A stretch of 51,753 bases of DNA from Bacteroidaceae bacterium (GTDB lineage Bacteria > Bacteroidota > Bacteroidia > Bacteroidales > Bacteroidaceae): positions 1 through 51,753 of the forward strand of contig JAFZFN010000019.1 of the NCBI GenBank assembly GCA_017555875.1, in the 5' to 3' direction. Position 1 is the stretch's first letter. Each line of letters begins with the position of its first letter. This document shows, one piece after another, positions 7,313 through 16,861 of the stretch. A program made the translations under genes and the position numbers. The notes beneath the pieces were generated by a model. That model saw only the letters and a program-made list of their open reading frames with translations, ran no database searches and was not told the origin of the DNA.

Positions 7313-8425
7313 ATGAGCAAAAATACCACAAAAAGACACTGGGCACTGACCCCACTATCCTGCCTGTATAGACTGGTGGTGGGAGTGCGCAACAAACTGT
7401 TCGACTGGAAGGTTATGCCCTCCGAAGAGTTTGACCTGCCAGTCATTTCTGTGGGTAACCTGACCGTGGGAGGAACAGGGAAGACTCCACACACCGAGTA
7501 CCTCATCAGCCTGCTCAAGGAGAAGCACAAGGTCGCACTGCTGAGCCGTGGATATAAGCGAAAGTCCAGCGGATTCCAACTGGCATCAGCCAAGAGCACC
7601 GTCAAGGACATTGGCGACGAGCCCTATCAGATCAAGGTGAAGCACCCCGACATACACGTAGCTGTAGATGCCAATCGGCGACATGGCATACGCCGCCTGT
7701 GCAAGGAGAGCAAGACCAAGGACGTCGAGGTCATCCTGCTCGACGATGCCTTCCAGCACCGCTATGTGACACCTGGCATCAACATCGTCTTGATGGACTA
7801 CAACCGACCCATATACGAGGATGAGTTGATGCCCATGGGAATGCTACGCGAGCCCCTCTCCAGCCTCGACAGAGCACATATCGTCATCGTCACCAAATGC
7901 CCTGAGGGCATCAAGCCCATAGACTTCCGCATCGTGGCCAAGAACCTCGAGCTGCGACCCTACCAGCGGCTCTTCTTCACCACATTCAGCTACGGAGACC
8001 TGAGGGCCTACAGAGCACCACACCGCAAGAAGCCCTTGACGACTCTCACCCCCAACACCCACATCCTATTGGTCACTGGCATAGCCTCGGCACAGCCATT
8101 GAAGGAGAAGTTGCAAGAGCACACCTCATACATCATCCATCTGGAGTATCGAGACCACCACGACTACACCCGCAACGAATGGCAAGAGATCAGTAGGAGG
8201 TTTGCAGGCATCGCCGCAGAGGACAAGCTCATCATCACCACGGAGAAAGATGCCGCCCGACTCAGCGCCCTCAGCCTCGACAAGACCATCGAGGACAATC
8301 TCTACATCCTCCCCATCGAGGTGGAGTTCTTACAAGATCAGCAAGACACATTCAACAATCACATAACCGACTATGTTAACAAAAATTCAAGAAACCGCAT
8401 CGTTCATCAGAGAACGCATGCATAG
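7313..8425 (+). CDS. lpxK: Tetraacyldisaccharide 4'-kinase
   Basis: 370 residues. It phosphorylates the 4' position of tetraacyldisaccharide-1-phosphate in lipid A synthesis at the cytoplasmic face of the inner membrane. The Walker A motif [14 protein letters not shown] lies at 47-60, preceded by a helix expected to touch the membrane; LSRGYKRK (77-84) and the LLDDAFQHR motif (142-150) are typical. The C-terminal domain has the usual [10 protein letters not shown]. The last 53 bases overlap the start of the purine nucleoside phosphorylase gene in another frame, and the C-terminal residues ([15 protein letters not shown]) look unconstrained. Confidence 0.95.
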   Translation: MSKNTTKRHWALTPLSCLYRLVVGVRNKLFDWKVMPSEEFDLPVISVGNLTVGGTGKTPHTEYLISLLKEKHKVALLSRGYKRKSSGFQLASAKSTVKDIGDEPYQIKVKHPDIHVAVDANRRHGIRRLCKESKTKDVEVILLDDAFQHRYVTPGINIVLMDYNRPIYEDELMPMGMLREPLSSLDRAHIVIVTKCPEGIKPIDFRIVAKNLELRPYQRLFFTTFSYGDLRAYRAPHRKKPLTTLTPNTHILLVTGIASAQPLKEKLQEHTSYIIHLEYRDHHDYTRNEWQEISRRFAGIAAEDKLIITTEKDAARLSALSLDKTIEDNLYILPIEVEFLQDQQDTFNNHITDYVNKNSRNRIVHQRTHA

Positions 8426-9185
8426 CGCTCCCGAGACCGCCATCATCCTCGGCACAGGCCTAGGTAGTCTTGTCAACGAAATAACCGAGAAGTACGAACT
8501 CAAGTACGAAGACATCCCCAACTTCCCCCTGTCCACCGTCGAGGGACACAGTGGCCGACTCATCTTCGGCAAGCTGGGCGACAAAGACATCATGGCCATG
8601 CAGGGCCGCTTCCACTACTACGAGGGATACTCGATGAAGGAGGTTACCTTCCCCGTCAGAGTGATGCGCGAGCTGGGCATCAAGACCCTCTTCGTGTCGA
8701 ACGCAGCGGGTGGCATGAGCCCCGACTTCATGATTGGCGACCTGATGATCATCACCGACCACATCAACACCTTCCCCGAGCATCCGCTCCGCGGCAAGAA
8801 CATCGACTACGGCCCTCGCTTTCCCGACATGAGCGAGGCTTATGACCGAGGCCTCATCGCACAAGCCAAGGAGATCGCAACGGAGAAGGGCATCCGCATC
8901 GTGGAGGGTGTCTACGTAGGAGTCAGTGGACCCACCTTCGAGACCCCTGCCGAATACAGATACTTCCGCACCATCGGCGGCGACGCTGTAGGCATGAGCA
9001 CCGTACCCGAAGTCATCGTGGCTAAGCATTGCGGCATCCGCGTCTTCGGCATGTCGGTCATCACAGACCTCGGCGTCGAAGGCAAGATCGTGGAGGTTAC
9101 CCACGAGGAGGTGCAGGAAGCTGCCGACAAGGCACAGCCCTTCATGACAGAGATTATGCGCGAATTGATCAACAGAGCCAACTGA
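8373..9185 (+). CDS. punA: Purine nucleoside phosphorylase (trimeric, PNP-I family)
   Basis: 270 residues, full length. It cleaves purine (deoxy)nucleosides with phosphate to free base and (deoxy)ribose-1-phosphate. Phosphate and ribose site motifs: GTGLGS (27-32), GHSGRL (58-63), GRFHYYEG (78-85), SNAAGG (109-114), [12 protein letters not shown] (185-196), GMST (207-210). The base-binding Asn of the human enzyme (SLITN) aligns with Asp232 (SVITD), a change linked to use of 6-amino purines. The start ATG at 8373 is within lpxK; it is preferred because the N-terminal [16 protein letters not shown] is conserved in Bacteroides homologues. The overlap suggests translational coupling. Confidence 0.93.
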   Translation: MLTKIQETASFIRERMHSAPETAIILGTGLGSLVNEITEKYELKYEDIPNFPLSTVEGHSGRLIFGKLGDKDIMAMQGRFHYYEGYSMKEVTFPVRVMRELGIKTLFVSNAAGGMSPDFMIGDLMIITDHINTFPEHPLRGKNIDYGPRFPDMSEAYDRGLIAQAKEIATEKGIRIVEGVYVGVSGPTFETPAEYRYFRTIGGDAVGMSTVPEVIVAKHCGIRVFGMSVITDLGVEGKIVEVTHEEVQEAADKAQPFMTEIMRELINRAN

Positions 9186-9252
9186 TTATCCAACCTACAC
9201 TCTCGGATTTCTCAGAGCTCCGAGAACTTATAAATCCCTATAGATAGAAGAA

Positions 9253-10290
9253 ATGGAACAAAACAAGAGAACCCCCATATCAACCCTCGGAGAGTTTGGC
9301 CTCATCCGCCATCTCACCGAAGGCTTCGAGCTGCAGAACGCCTCATCCAAATATGGAGTAGGCGACGATTGTGCCGTGCTCGAGTACCCTGAGAAGCAGA
9401 TACTCGTCACCACAGACCTCCTGATGGAGGGCGTACACTTTGACCTGACCTATGTGCCCCTCAAGCACCTTGGCTACAAGGCCGTCATGGTAAACCTCTC
9501 GGACATCTATGCCATGAACGGCACACCCCGACAGATCACCGTGTCGCTGGCCATCAGCAAGCGCTTTGGGGTGGAAGACATGGAGCAGCTCTATGCCGGC
9601 ATGCGCCTCGCCTGCGAAGCACACCATGTGGACATCGTGGGTGGCGACACCACCTCGTCGCTCACGGGACTGGCCATCAGCATTACAGCAATCGGTGATG
9701 CGCCCAAGGACAAGGTAGTGTACCGCAACGGGGCACAAGAGACCGACCTCATCTGCGTGTCGGGCAACCTCGGAGCCGCGTACATGGGACTCCAACTGCT
9801 GGAGCGCGAGAAGAGCGTCTTTATGGGTGAAGGTAACGCACAACCCGACTTTGCAGGCAAGGAATACCTCCTCGAACGCCAGCTCAAGCCCGAGGCACGC
9901 CGCGACATCATCGCTGCCCTGGCGGAAGCAGGCATACAGCCCACCGCCATGATGGACATCTCAGACGGACTCTCGTCAGAGCTCATGCACATCTGCAAGC
10001 AAAGTGGCAAGGGATGCCGCGTCTATGAAGAGCACATCCCCCTTGATTACCAGACCGCGGTGATGGCCGAGGAGTTCAACATGAACGTCATCACCTGTGC
10101 CCTCAACGGAGGCGAAGACTATGAGCTGCTCTTCACCGTCCCCCTCACCGACCACGAGAAGGTGAGCAAGCTGGAGGGAGTACGTCTCATCGGACACATC
10201 ACCAAGCCCGAGCTGGGCTGCATGCTCATCACTCGCGATGGAGGCGAGATGGAACTCCGCGCCCAAGGTTGGGAAGCGCTGAAAGACTAA
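9253..10290 (+). CDS. thiL: Thiamine-monophosphate kinase
   Basis: 345 residues. It phosphorylates thiamine monophosphate to the active cofactor thiamine pyrophosphate. AIR-synthase-fold motifs are clear: GVGDDCAVL (35-43), TTDLLMEGVHF (53-63), NLSDIYAMNG (81-90), IVGGDTTSS (128-136) and MMDISDGLSSEL near 235-246; the aspartates bind Mg-ATP. The N-terminal FGLIRHL is also conserved. It starts 67 bases after the phosphorylase gene on the same strand and is probably the last gene of that operon. No thiamine riboswitch is seen before it, so it is presumably constitutive. Confidence 0.94.
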   Translation: MEQNKRTPISTLGEFGLIRHLTEGFELQNASSKYGVGDDCAVLEYPEKQILVTTDLLMEGVHFDLTYVPLKHLGYKAVMVNLSDIYAMNGTPRQITVSLAISKRFGVEDMEQLYAGMRLACEAHHVDIVGGDTTSSLTGLAISITAIGDAPKDKVVYRNGAQETDLICVSGNLGAAYMGLQLLEREKSVFMGEGNAQPDFAGKEYLLERQLKPEARRDIIAALAEAGIQPTAMMDISDGLSSELMHICKQSGKGCRVYEEHIPLDYQTAVMAEEFNMNVITCALNGGEDYELLFTVPLTDHEKVSKLEGVRLIGHITKPELGCMLITRDGGEMELRAQGWEALKD

Positions 10291-10364
10291 GTCGACCATC
10301 CACACAAGCATAAATGTAATAATAAAGGAAAACTTTTATCTAACCATTTTAACAAACCACACCA

Positions 10365-13300
10365 ATGAAAAAGAGAACCTTACTATCAACTCTGCTCACT
10401 CTCTTTGCGTCAGCAACTCTATGGGCAGTACCCTTTGTGACAACAACCGTTACAGACGGAGCCTTTGCCAATGGCACCTCATGGTACACCCTACGACTCG
10501 GCAACGGAGGCGCAGTGTTAGCCGACAATGAAGGAGCCGCCTACATCAGCGTCGGACGTGCCACCACACAATACGAAGCCAAAGACCTCTGGTGCTTCGT
10601 GGGCAACGACACCGATGGCTACACCATCTACAACAAGCAGGCAGGCCCCAGCAAGGTCCTGGCCTCTCCCTCCGCTATGGACAATCAGGGAGGCAACACC
10701 TACCCCACCCTTTGCGATGCAGCCACCCTGCCCGCTGGCCATATCGCCACATGGGACTTCCCCTCGTCGGACAAGATTGCCAATGTCGAGGGATACTACA
10801 TGCAGCTCCACGGCACCAGCCATAAGGTGAACAACTTTGGCGGCAACGGCAAGCTAGCCTTCTGGACGGGCGGCGCCGATGCAGGATCAACACTGCAGAT
10901 AGCCCTTGCCGAGACCTCACTCGAGGTGTTGGCATCGACAGGGACATTCACCGCTAGCAACAGCAACAAGACCTGGCACTCCAAGTGGGAGAGCAGTGTG
11001 ATCAGCGGTTTCAGCCTCAGCACAGGAGCCAACAACATGACCACCTCTGGCGACTATATTGCGGGTTATTCCGGTCAGTCCGGTTCGTCAACCTACACCC
11101 TCACAGCTCCCGAGGACTTCATCGTCGAGAGCTACAGCTTCGACTTTGCCAACACCAATGGCGACGCCAGCTACGCACTCACCCTCAACATTGGCGGCAA
11201 GAGCTACACCTCATCGGTAACGACACAACATGTCGCTGTGAGCGGACTCGAGGAGCACGTAGCTACCTTCACACAGAGCGGTGCAAACAAGGGTGTTACC
11301 TTCACCAACTTCATCGTAAAGATAAAGCGCAGTACCATCGTCCCCGAGCCTCAGTTCGAGGTGTTCCCCACCCCCACCTCTGGCGCTATTCCCTATCGCA
11401 TACCTGCCATCGCCACCGCATCCAATGGCGACCTCATCGCTGTGGCCGACTACCGTCATAGCCGTGCCGACATCGGTATGGCCAACAACGGACGCATCGA
11501 CCTCCATGCCCGCATCAGTCACGACAACGGAAAGACCTGGGGCGACATCTTCCCCATCGTCGAGGGACAAGGCGCAGCAGGTGTCAACACCCCTGGACAG
11601 ATGTATGTCGGCTTTGGCGACCCCTGTATCGTAGCCGACCGCGAGAGCAGCCGTGTGCTTGTGCTCAGCTGCTCGGGCAACGTCTCCTTCCCCAATGGCC
11701 AGCGAGACAACCACCAAGGCATCGCCCACTTCTACAGTGATGACTATGGTAAGACCTGGAGCAAGCCCGTGGACCGCTCCGAGAGCATCTACTCACAGCT
11801 CGACAACACCCCCTACGGCCCAGTACGCGCCATGTTCGTTGGCTCCGGCAAGATCTCTCAGAGTAAATATATCAAAGTAGATAAGTACTACCGCCTCTAC
11901 TGCTCCGTATTGGTCAAGGATGTGAGTGGTGCCCACGTCAACTTTGTGCTCTACTCCGACGACTTCGGTGAGAAGTGGACCATCCTCGGCGACCCCAACG
12001 TAGCCCCCATACCTGGCGGTGCCGATGAGCCCAAGGCCGATGAGCTCCCCGATGGCTCGGTACTCGTCAGCTCACGTGTCGGCGGCGGACGCTACTACAA
12101 TATCTTCTCCTACACCGATAGCAAGAAGGCCGAGGGTAGCTGGGGCACCCATAGCTTCTCGGGCAACACCAACAATGGCACCACAGCCATCAGCAACTCC
12201 ACCAATGGCGAGATCATCAGCCTTCCCGCCAAGCGCCTAGCCGATGGCAAGCCCGTCTACCTGCAACTGCAGTCCGTACCCTTCGGCTCGGGCCGTGCCA
12301 ATGTGGGGATCTATTATAAGGAGCTAGAGAGTCTGGCCGACTTTGTCACCCCCGCCGACCTTGCCAAGGACTGGGACGGCCGTCATCAAGCCAGCTACCT
12401 CAGCTCGGCATACTCTACCCTCTGCTGGCAGGCCGACAACACCCTAGCCTTCCTCTACGAGGAGGATACCTATGGCACCAATGGTGGCGGATATACCATC
12501 GTATATAAGAACTACTCGCTGGAGCAGATCACCGACAGCGCCTACACCTACTACCCCGAGCTCGACAACCGCGCTTTCATCACCGAGGGCATCGAGGCCA
12601 AGCTATCGACCGTAGAGCTGGGCACAGGCAACTACGTGGGTTGTCTTTACCCCGAGGCAGAGGCGCTTATCAATGCAGCCATCACGGCCTACACCGACTC
12701 ACCCTCGCAGTCGGCCTACGAGGCAATCAACGATGCCATCATCAATGCCCCCGCCATAGAGCTCGTGCCTGGTGCATGGTACCGCATCCGCAACACCGAG
12801 CGCTCTAGCGCCACGCTCTACCTACAGCCTGGAGCAGAGCGCATCAGCACCGCCACATCGGGCACGGCCAATGCAGACCAGTACTTCGCATTCGTCCCCA
12901 CAGCAGATGAGGACCAATACTACCTCTACAACGGCAACTACGAGTACTACCTCGGTCCGCTCGGAGCCAATGAGACAGAGCCTGTCGTGACTACAGACAC
13001 CAATGCAGCTGGTGTATGGACCGTCACCACACGCAGCAGCGGCAAGAGTTCGCTCGTATGTGCCAACAAGACTGGCGGCAACGCAGGCCTCCACCTCTCT
13101 GGAGACAACAAGCGCCTTGTGCCCTGGACAACCGATGCAGCAGCTTCGCTTTGGTACATCGAGCCTGCCGAGGAGTATGGCGTCACCATAGGCAGCAAGG
13201 CCTACACCACCATCAATCTCCCCTTCGGTGTCATCCTTCCCGAAGGGCTCACCGCCTACTATGCAGACACCGTGTCTACCATCAACGACGTAGAGTGCAT

Positions 13301-13727
13301 GGTCATCCACCCCTATGCCCACAATAGCGTGCCGGCCAATAGCCCCGCCATCCTCATAGGCAACAAAGGTGACTACACGCTCGCCATCAGCGACAAGGCC
13401 GTCGACTGCGGCTACACCAACCTCCTACGTGGTGTGCTGAAACAGCAGAGCATCAGTGGCAGCGATGGCAACGTGTACCTCCCCAATGGAGAGATGACCT
13501 TCAAGAAGCGTTCGATGACCTCCATCAACGTAAGTGCCAACACCGCTTACTACATGTATCCCAAGGCAGGCTCTACCCTTGCTCTACACATCGACATACC
13601 TGCTGGCGTCGAGACCACCGAGACGGACAAGGAGATTGTGTTCTACGACCTGCAGGGCAACCGAGTATCTCGCCCCACTACGGGACTCTACATCACCTCT
13701 GATGGGCGTAAGGTATTGATCAAGTAA
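10365..13727 (+). CDS. nanH: Secreted exo-alpha-sialidase (GH33), multidomain
   Basis: 1120 residues; releases terminal sialic acids from glycoconjugates. A signal peptide (about 1-21) precedes a beta-rich region of about 300 residues that may bind carbohydrate. The catalytic propeller starts with the arginine motif PYRIPAIA (Arg345), then RHSRAD (364-369). Asp boxes are SHDNGKTW (385-392), SDDYGKTW (458-465) and SDDFGEKW (531-538); SSAYSTLCW near 680-688 should hold the nucleophilic tyrosine. The C-terminal third has helical, ricin-like (VPGAWYRIRN) and beta-sandwich segments, and ends in a short tail (YDLQGNRV...GLYI) shared with the BspA-like protein. It stands alone on the plus strand, with no nan catabolic genes nearby, so it may act for attachment or cross-feeding. 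Confidence 0.92.
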   Translation: MKKRTLLSTLLTLFASATLWAVPFVTTTVTDGAFANGTSWYTLRLGNGGAVLADNEGAAYISVGRATTQYEAKDLWCFVGNDTDGYTIYNKQAGPSKVLASPSAMDNQGGNTYPTLCDAATLPAGHIATWDFPSSDKIANVEGYYMQLHGTSHKVNNFGGNGKLAFWTGGADAGSTLQIALAETSLEVLASTGTFTASNSNKTWHSKWESSVISGFSLSTGANNMTTSGDYIAGYSGQSGSSTYTLTAPEDFIVESYSFDFANTNGDASYALTLNIGGKSYTSSVTTQHVAVSGLEEHVATFTQSGANKGVTFTNFIVKIKRSTIVPEPQFEVFPTPTSGAIPYRIPAIATASNGDLIAVADYRHSRADIGMANNGRIDLHARISHDNGKTWGDIFPIVEGQGAAGVNTPGQMYVGFGDPCIVADRESSRVLVLSCSGNVSFPNGQRDNHQGIAHFYSDDYGKTWSKPVDRSESIYSQLDNTPYGPVRAMFVGSGKISQSKYIKVDKYYRLYCSVLVKDVSGAHVNFVLYSDDFGEKWTILGDPNVAPIPGGADEPKADELPDGSVLVSSRVGGGRYYNIFSYTDSKKAEGSWGTHSFSGNTNNGTTAISNSTNGEIISLPAKRLADGKPVYLQLQSVPFGSGRANVGIYYKELESLADFVTPADLAKDWDGRHQASYLSSAYSTLCWQADNTLAFLYEEDTYGTNGGGYTIVYKNYSLEQITDSAYTYYPELDNRAFITEGIEAKLSTVELGTGNYVGCLYPEAEALINAAITAYTDSPSQSAYEAINDAIINAPAIELVPGAWYRIRNTERSSATLYLQPGAERISTATSGTANADQYFAFVPTADEDQYYLYNGNYEYYLGPLGANETEPVVTTDTNAAGVWTVTTRSSGKSSLVCANKTGGNAGLHLSGDNKRLVPWTTDAAASLWYIEPAEEYGVTIGSKAYTTINLPFGVILPEGLTAYYADTVSTINDVECMVIHPYAHNSVPANSPAILIGNKGDYTLAISDKAVDCGYTNLLRGVLKQQSISGSDGNVYLPNGEMTFKKRSMTSINVSANTAYYMYPKAGSTLALHIDIPAGVETTETDKEIVFYDLQGNRVSRPTTGLYITSDGRKVLIK

Positions 13728-13751
13728 ACAATCCTGATAGACAAGACTATT

Positions 13752-13781
13752 AAGGGGGTGTATCAATCGATACACCCCCTT
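13752..13781. terminator. Bidirectional terminator between the sialidase gene and sdaA
   Basis: AAGGGGGTGTATC (13752-13764) and GATACACCCCCTT (13769-13781) are perfectly complementary with a four-base loop. It lies 25 bases after the sialidase stop and 24 bases before the end of the convergent sdaA. T-runs are short on both sides. Confidence 0.8.
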
Positions 13782-13804
13782 CTTGTATAATGTACTACCA
13801 AGAA

Positions 13805-15037
13805 TCAGAAGAACATCGAGGAGTCTTCGCCTCCCCACATCTGCTTGTAGTCTTGTGCAAGTCCGCCTTCGGAGGTTTCCTTGTAGAGCGATGGGAGGTC
13901 GTGGCCGGTCTTCTTCATCACCTCGACTACCTTGTCGAACGAGACACGATGCACGCCATCGGTAAACATGGCATAGGAGTTGGCATCCATGGCGCGAGCT
14001 GCGGCGTAGGCATTGCGCTCGATGCAGGGAATCTGCACGAGTCCACAAACGGGGTCACAAGTGAGTCCTAGGTGGTGCTCGAGGCCCATCTCTGCAGCAT
14101 ACTCAATCTGCGAGGGCATGCCTCCGAACAACTGTGCTGCCGCAGCAGCTGCCATAGCGCAGGCTACGCCGACCTCACCCTGGCAACCTACCTCGGCACC
14201 CGAGATGGAGGCATTGGTCTTGACGATGTTGCCAAACAGGCCTGCAGTGGCCAAGGCACGTAGGATACGCTGCTCGGAGAAGTTGCGCGACTTGTACAGG
14301 TGATAGAGCACTGCTGGCAACACGCCACACGAGCCGCATGTGGGGGCGGTGACGATCTTGCCTCCAGCAGCGTTCTCCTCGCTCACGGCCAAGGCGTAGG
14401 CAAAGAGGAAGCCGCGCGTACGCATCGACTGCTGATAGCCCTCGGCACGAACATAATAATTAGCTGCCTTGCGACGCAGGGCGAGCGGACCAGGGAGCAC
14501 ACCTTCCTGCTCGAGGCCATGTTCGACGGCTGCCTTCATGGTGTTCCACACGTCGTGGAGGTAGTCCCAGATCTCGGGTCCCTCACACTCTTCGACATAC
14601 TCCCAGTAGCTCTTGCCTGTAGAGATACACCATGAGAGGATATCTGTAGCGGTGCTCATGTCATATACCTGCTTGTGCTCGATAGGAGCTTGTCCCTCTT
14701 CTGCCAAGGCACCACCGCCGACGCTATAGACTGTCCACTCGGCAAGTCGCTCGCCTCCTGCATCGAGGGCGCGAAACTTCATGCCATTGGGATGGAAGGG
14801 GAGGAACACCTTGGGCTCCCACACGATGGTGGTGCGATGTTCTCCCAGCACCTCGAGGATGGCTTGGTCTGTCATGTGTCCCTTACCAGTGGCTGCGAGA
14901 CTGCCGTAGAGGGTCACCTCGAAACGAGCGGCTTCGGCGTTGCGTGCGAGAAACTGTGTGGCGGCATTGCGTGGGCCCATCGTGTGACTGCTCGAGGGGC
15001 CGTGGCCTATACGATAGAGTTCTTTGAGTGAATACAT
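13805..15037 (-). CDS. sdaA: L-serine ammonia-lyase, iron-sulfur type, single chain
   Basis: 410 residues. It deaminates L-serine to pyruvate and ammonia with a [4Fe-4S] cluster. The beta-domain motif GPSSSHTMGPRNAA (13-26) and the alpha-domain TAPTCGSCGVLPAV (230-243) are typical. Candidate cluster cysteines are Cys285 (VGCQGE), Cys327 and Cys338 (TCDPVCGLVQIPC); spacings of 42 and 11 match the known single-chain enzymes. Somewhat shorter than E. coli SdaA (454), as is usual in Bacteroidetes. Minus strand; tandem TTAGGAA-like repeats separate its start from the dipeptidase gene end. Confidence 0.95.
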   Translation of the reverse strand: MYSLKELYRIGHGPSSSHTMGPRNAATQFLARNAEAARFEVTLYGSLAATGKGHMTDQAILEVLGEHRTTIVWEPKVFLPFHPNGMKFRALDAGGERLAEWTVYSVGGGALAEEGQAPIEHKQVYDMSTATDILSWCISTGKSYWEYVEECEGPEIWDYLHDVWNTMKAAVEHGLEQEGVLPGPLALRRKAANYYVRAEGYQQSMRTRGFLFAYALAVSEENAAGGKIVTAPTCGSCGVLPAVLYHLYKSRNFSEQRILRALATAGLFGNIVKTNASISGAEVGCQGEVGVACAMAAAAAAQLFGGMPSQIEYAAEMGLEHHLGLTCDPVCGLVQIPCIERNAYAAARAMDANSYAMFTDGVHRVSFDKVVEVMKKTGHDLPSLYKETSEGGLAQDYKQMWGGEDSSMFF

Positions 15038-15045
15038 GTTTATAA

Positions 15046-15075
15046 TTAGGAGTTAGGAATTAGGAATTAGGAATT
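15046..15075. repeat. Short tandem repeat (TTAGGAA-like, about four units)
   Basis: TTAGGAG TTAGGAA TTAGGAA TTAGGAA followed by TT, just upstream of sdaA, then a second loose repeat 'aaatcataaatcataaat'. Seven-base units such as these can slip in replication. They occupy the likely 5' leader of sdaA. Confidence 0.7.
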
Positions 15076-15094
15076 GCAAATCAGAAATCATAAA

Positions 15095-16852
15095 TCATAA
15101 ATTAGAATTATGGTTTTGTACGAGGTGCATCACACGCAGGAAGTTGCCTCCCCAGAGCTTCTCGATGTCGTGTGGGCTGAAGCCTTCTGCACGGAGCCGA
15201 CGGGTGAGGTTGATGACCTCGGATGCATCGGCACAACCGATGATGCCTCCGTCGCCGTCAAAGTCGGTGCCTATGCCCACATGGTCGATGCCTGCCACGT
15301 GTACCATGTGTGTGATGTGGCGCACGGCGTCGTCGATGGTGGCGCCGCCCTCCTTGCGCAAGAATCCGTCGTAGAGACACACCTGCACCACGCCGCCCGA
15401 GGAGGCAAGTGCGCGGAGCTGGTCGTCGGTGAGGTTGCGCGGATGGTCACACAGTGCACGTGCCGAAGAGTGGCTACACACGATGGGAGTGCGGCTGGCC
15501 TCGATCGCTTGATAGAAGCTGCTCTCGGCAGCGTGGGAGAGGTCTACCATCATGCCCACGCGGTTCATCTCGCTTATGGCACTGCGTCCTAAGTCGCTGA
15601 GCCCACCATGCTCGCTATTGCCACGGGCAGAGTCACACAGGTCGTTGTCGCCATTGTGACAGAGAGTCATGTACACGACACCTCTGCTGCGGTAGTGCGC
15701 TATGCGCTCCAGGTCGCGCCCTATGGCATAGCCGTTCTCGATGCCCAGCATCAGCGCCCTGCGTCCCTCGCGCTTGATTCGGTAGAGGTCCTCGGGGGTG
15801 TAGGCTATGGCCACGCTGTCGGCATTGTGGCTCACCATGGCCTCTATCTGGTCGAGCAGGTGGTCGGCCTTGGCCTTGGCGGCCTCGAGCGAGGCCTCAT
15901 CGCGCTCCAGCTGACGCAGGTAGGCCACCATGATGGTCGCATCGAGTCGTCCCTCGGTCATCTTGTGCAGGTCGACGAGTATGCGTGGGTCACGCTGCTC
16001 GAAGCGTATCTGCTGGTCAAACTTCATGGGAGTGTCGCAATGAGTGTCGAGCGTGAGCACTTGGCGGTGCAACTCGCGTGATTCGGCATAGGAACGTGCC
16101 TCGCCTACGAGCCACTCGAAGAGGGGCAGCATGGAGCGGTCGCCAGCGAGTATCATGCACTCGGGGTGCCACTGCACGCCGAGCATCGACTTGTGACGGG
16201 TGCTCTCGACCGCCTCGATGAGTCCATCCGCCGAGCATGCCACTGCGGCAAACCCTGGCGCTGCCTCCTTCACTGCCTGATGGTGGAAGGAGTTGACGGG
16301 CAACACATCCTTTTGGAATATGCGATGCAGGAGGCTCTCTGAGTCGATGCGCACGGTATGCGTAGCCACGTGGCGATCTGTATTCTGACTATGCTTGAGC
16401 GTGGCTGATGCCTCCTTGTAGATGTCTTGATAGAGCTTGCCACCGAGCGCAGCCGTCATGACCTGCAGTCCACGACAGATGCCGAGGATGGGTATCTGAC
16501 GATTGGCGGCGAGTCGCACGAGCATCAGTTCGTGCCAGTCGCGGGCGGGGTTGATGCCCCCGAGCTCACGCAAGGGCTCCTCGCCCAGATAGAGGGGATT
16601 GATGTCGCCTCCGCCCGAGAAGATGAGCGCATCTACCCCTTCGAGCAGACTGATCATCACGTCGGTGTCGTCGCAAGGCGGTATGATGAGCGGCGTGCCC
16701 CCAGCCTCGATGACGGAGCGATAATATCCCTCGAGCAAGGTGCACTTGCCTGTGTCGTAGTTGCCCGTGATGCCGATGATGGGGCGGGGCTTGGACGGAG
16801 GGAAGGAGGAGTGCAGCTCGGTGTATCCTCTCTCTATATTGAATGTGGGCAT
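15095..16852 (-). CDS. Fused class I glutamine amidotransferase (C26) and membrane-type dipeptidase (M19)
   Basis: 585 residues, two enzymes in one chain. Residues about 22-250 are a PuuD-like gamma-glutamyl hydrolase: SGGGDINPLYLG (79-90), nucleophile Cys126 in LGICRGLQ, and His229/Glu231 in VQWHPE. Residues about 262-580 are a renal-dipeptidase-type M19 metallopeptidase: HxD metal ligands His271/Asp273, Glu372 (GIENG), His440 (DLSH), His461 (CSHSS) and Asp530 (GIGTDFDGDGG). Both active sites look complete. No signal peptide, so it is probably cytoplasmic. It could remove gamma-glutamyl groups and then split the dipeptide, for example in glutathione-like or murein peptide recycling. Nine bases separate it from the upstream Lrp-type gene, so they may be co-transcribed. 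Confidence 0.9.
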   Translation of the reverse strand: MPTFNIERGYTELHSSFPPSKPRPIIGITGNYDTGKCTLLEGYYRSVIEAGGTPLIIPPCDDTDVMISLLEGVDALIFSGGGDINPLYLGEEPLRELGGINPARDWHELMLVRLAANRQIPILGICRGLQVMTAALGGKLYQDIYKEASATLKHSQNTDRHVATHTVRIDSESLLHRIFQKDVLPVNSFHHQAVKEAAPGFAAVACSADGLIEAVESTRHKSMLGVQWHPECMILAGDRSMLPLFEWLVGEARSYAESRELHRQVLTLDTHCDTPMKFDQQIRFEQRDPRILVDLHKMTEGRLDATIMVAYLRQLERDEASLEAAKAKADHLLDQIEAMVSHNADSVAIAYTPEDLYRIKREGRRALMLGIENGYAIGRDLERIAHYRSRGVVYMTLCHNGDNDLCDSARGNSEHGGLSDLGRSAISEMNRVGMMVDLSHAAESSFYQAIEASRTPIVCSHSSARALCDHPRNLTDDQLRALASSGGVVQVCLYDGFLRKEGGATIDDAVRHITHMVHVAGIDHVGIGTDFDGDGGIIGCADASEVINLTRRLRAEGFSPHDIEKLWGGNFLRVMHLVQNHNSNL

Positions 16853-16861
16853 ATCCGTATA

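Noticed and set aside
6700-7611. 303-codon minus-strand frame opposite sppA/lpxK
   Set aside because: It is a shadow of two well-recognised genes and has no family features.
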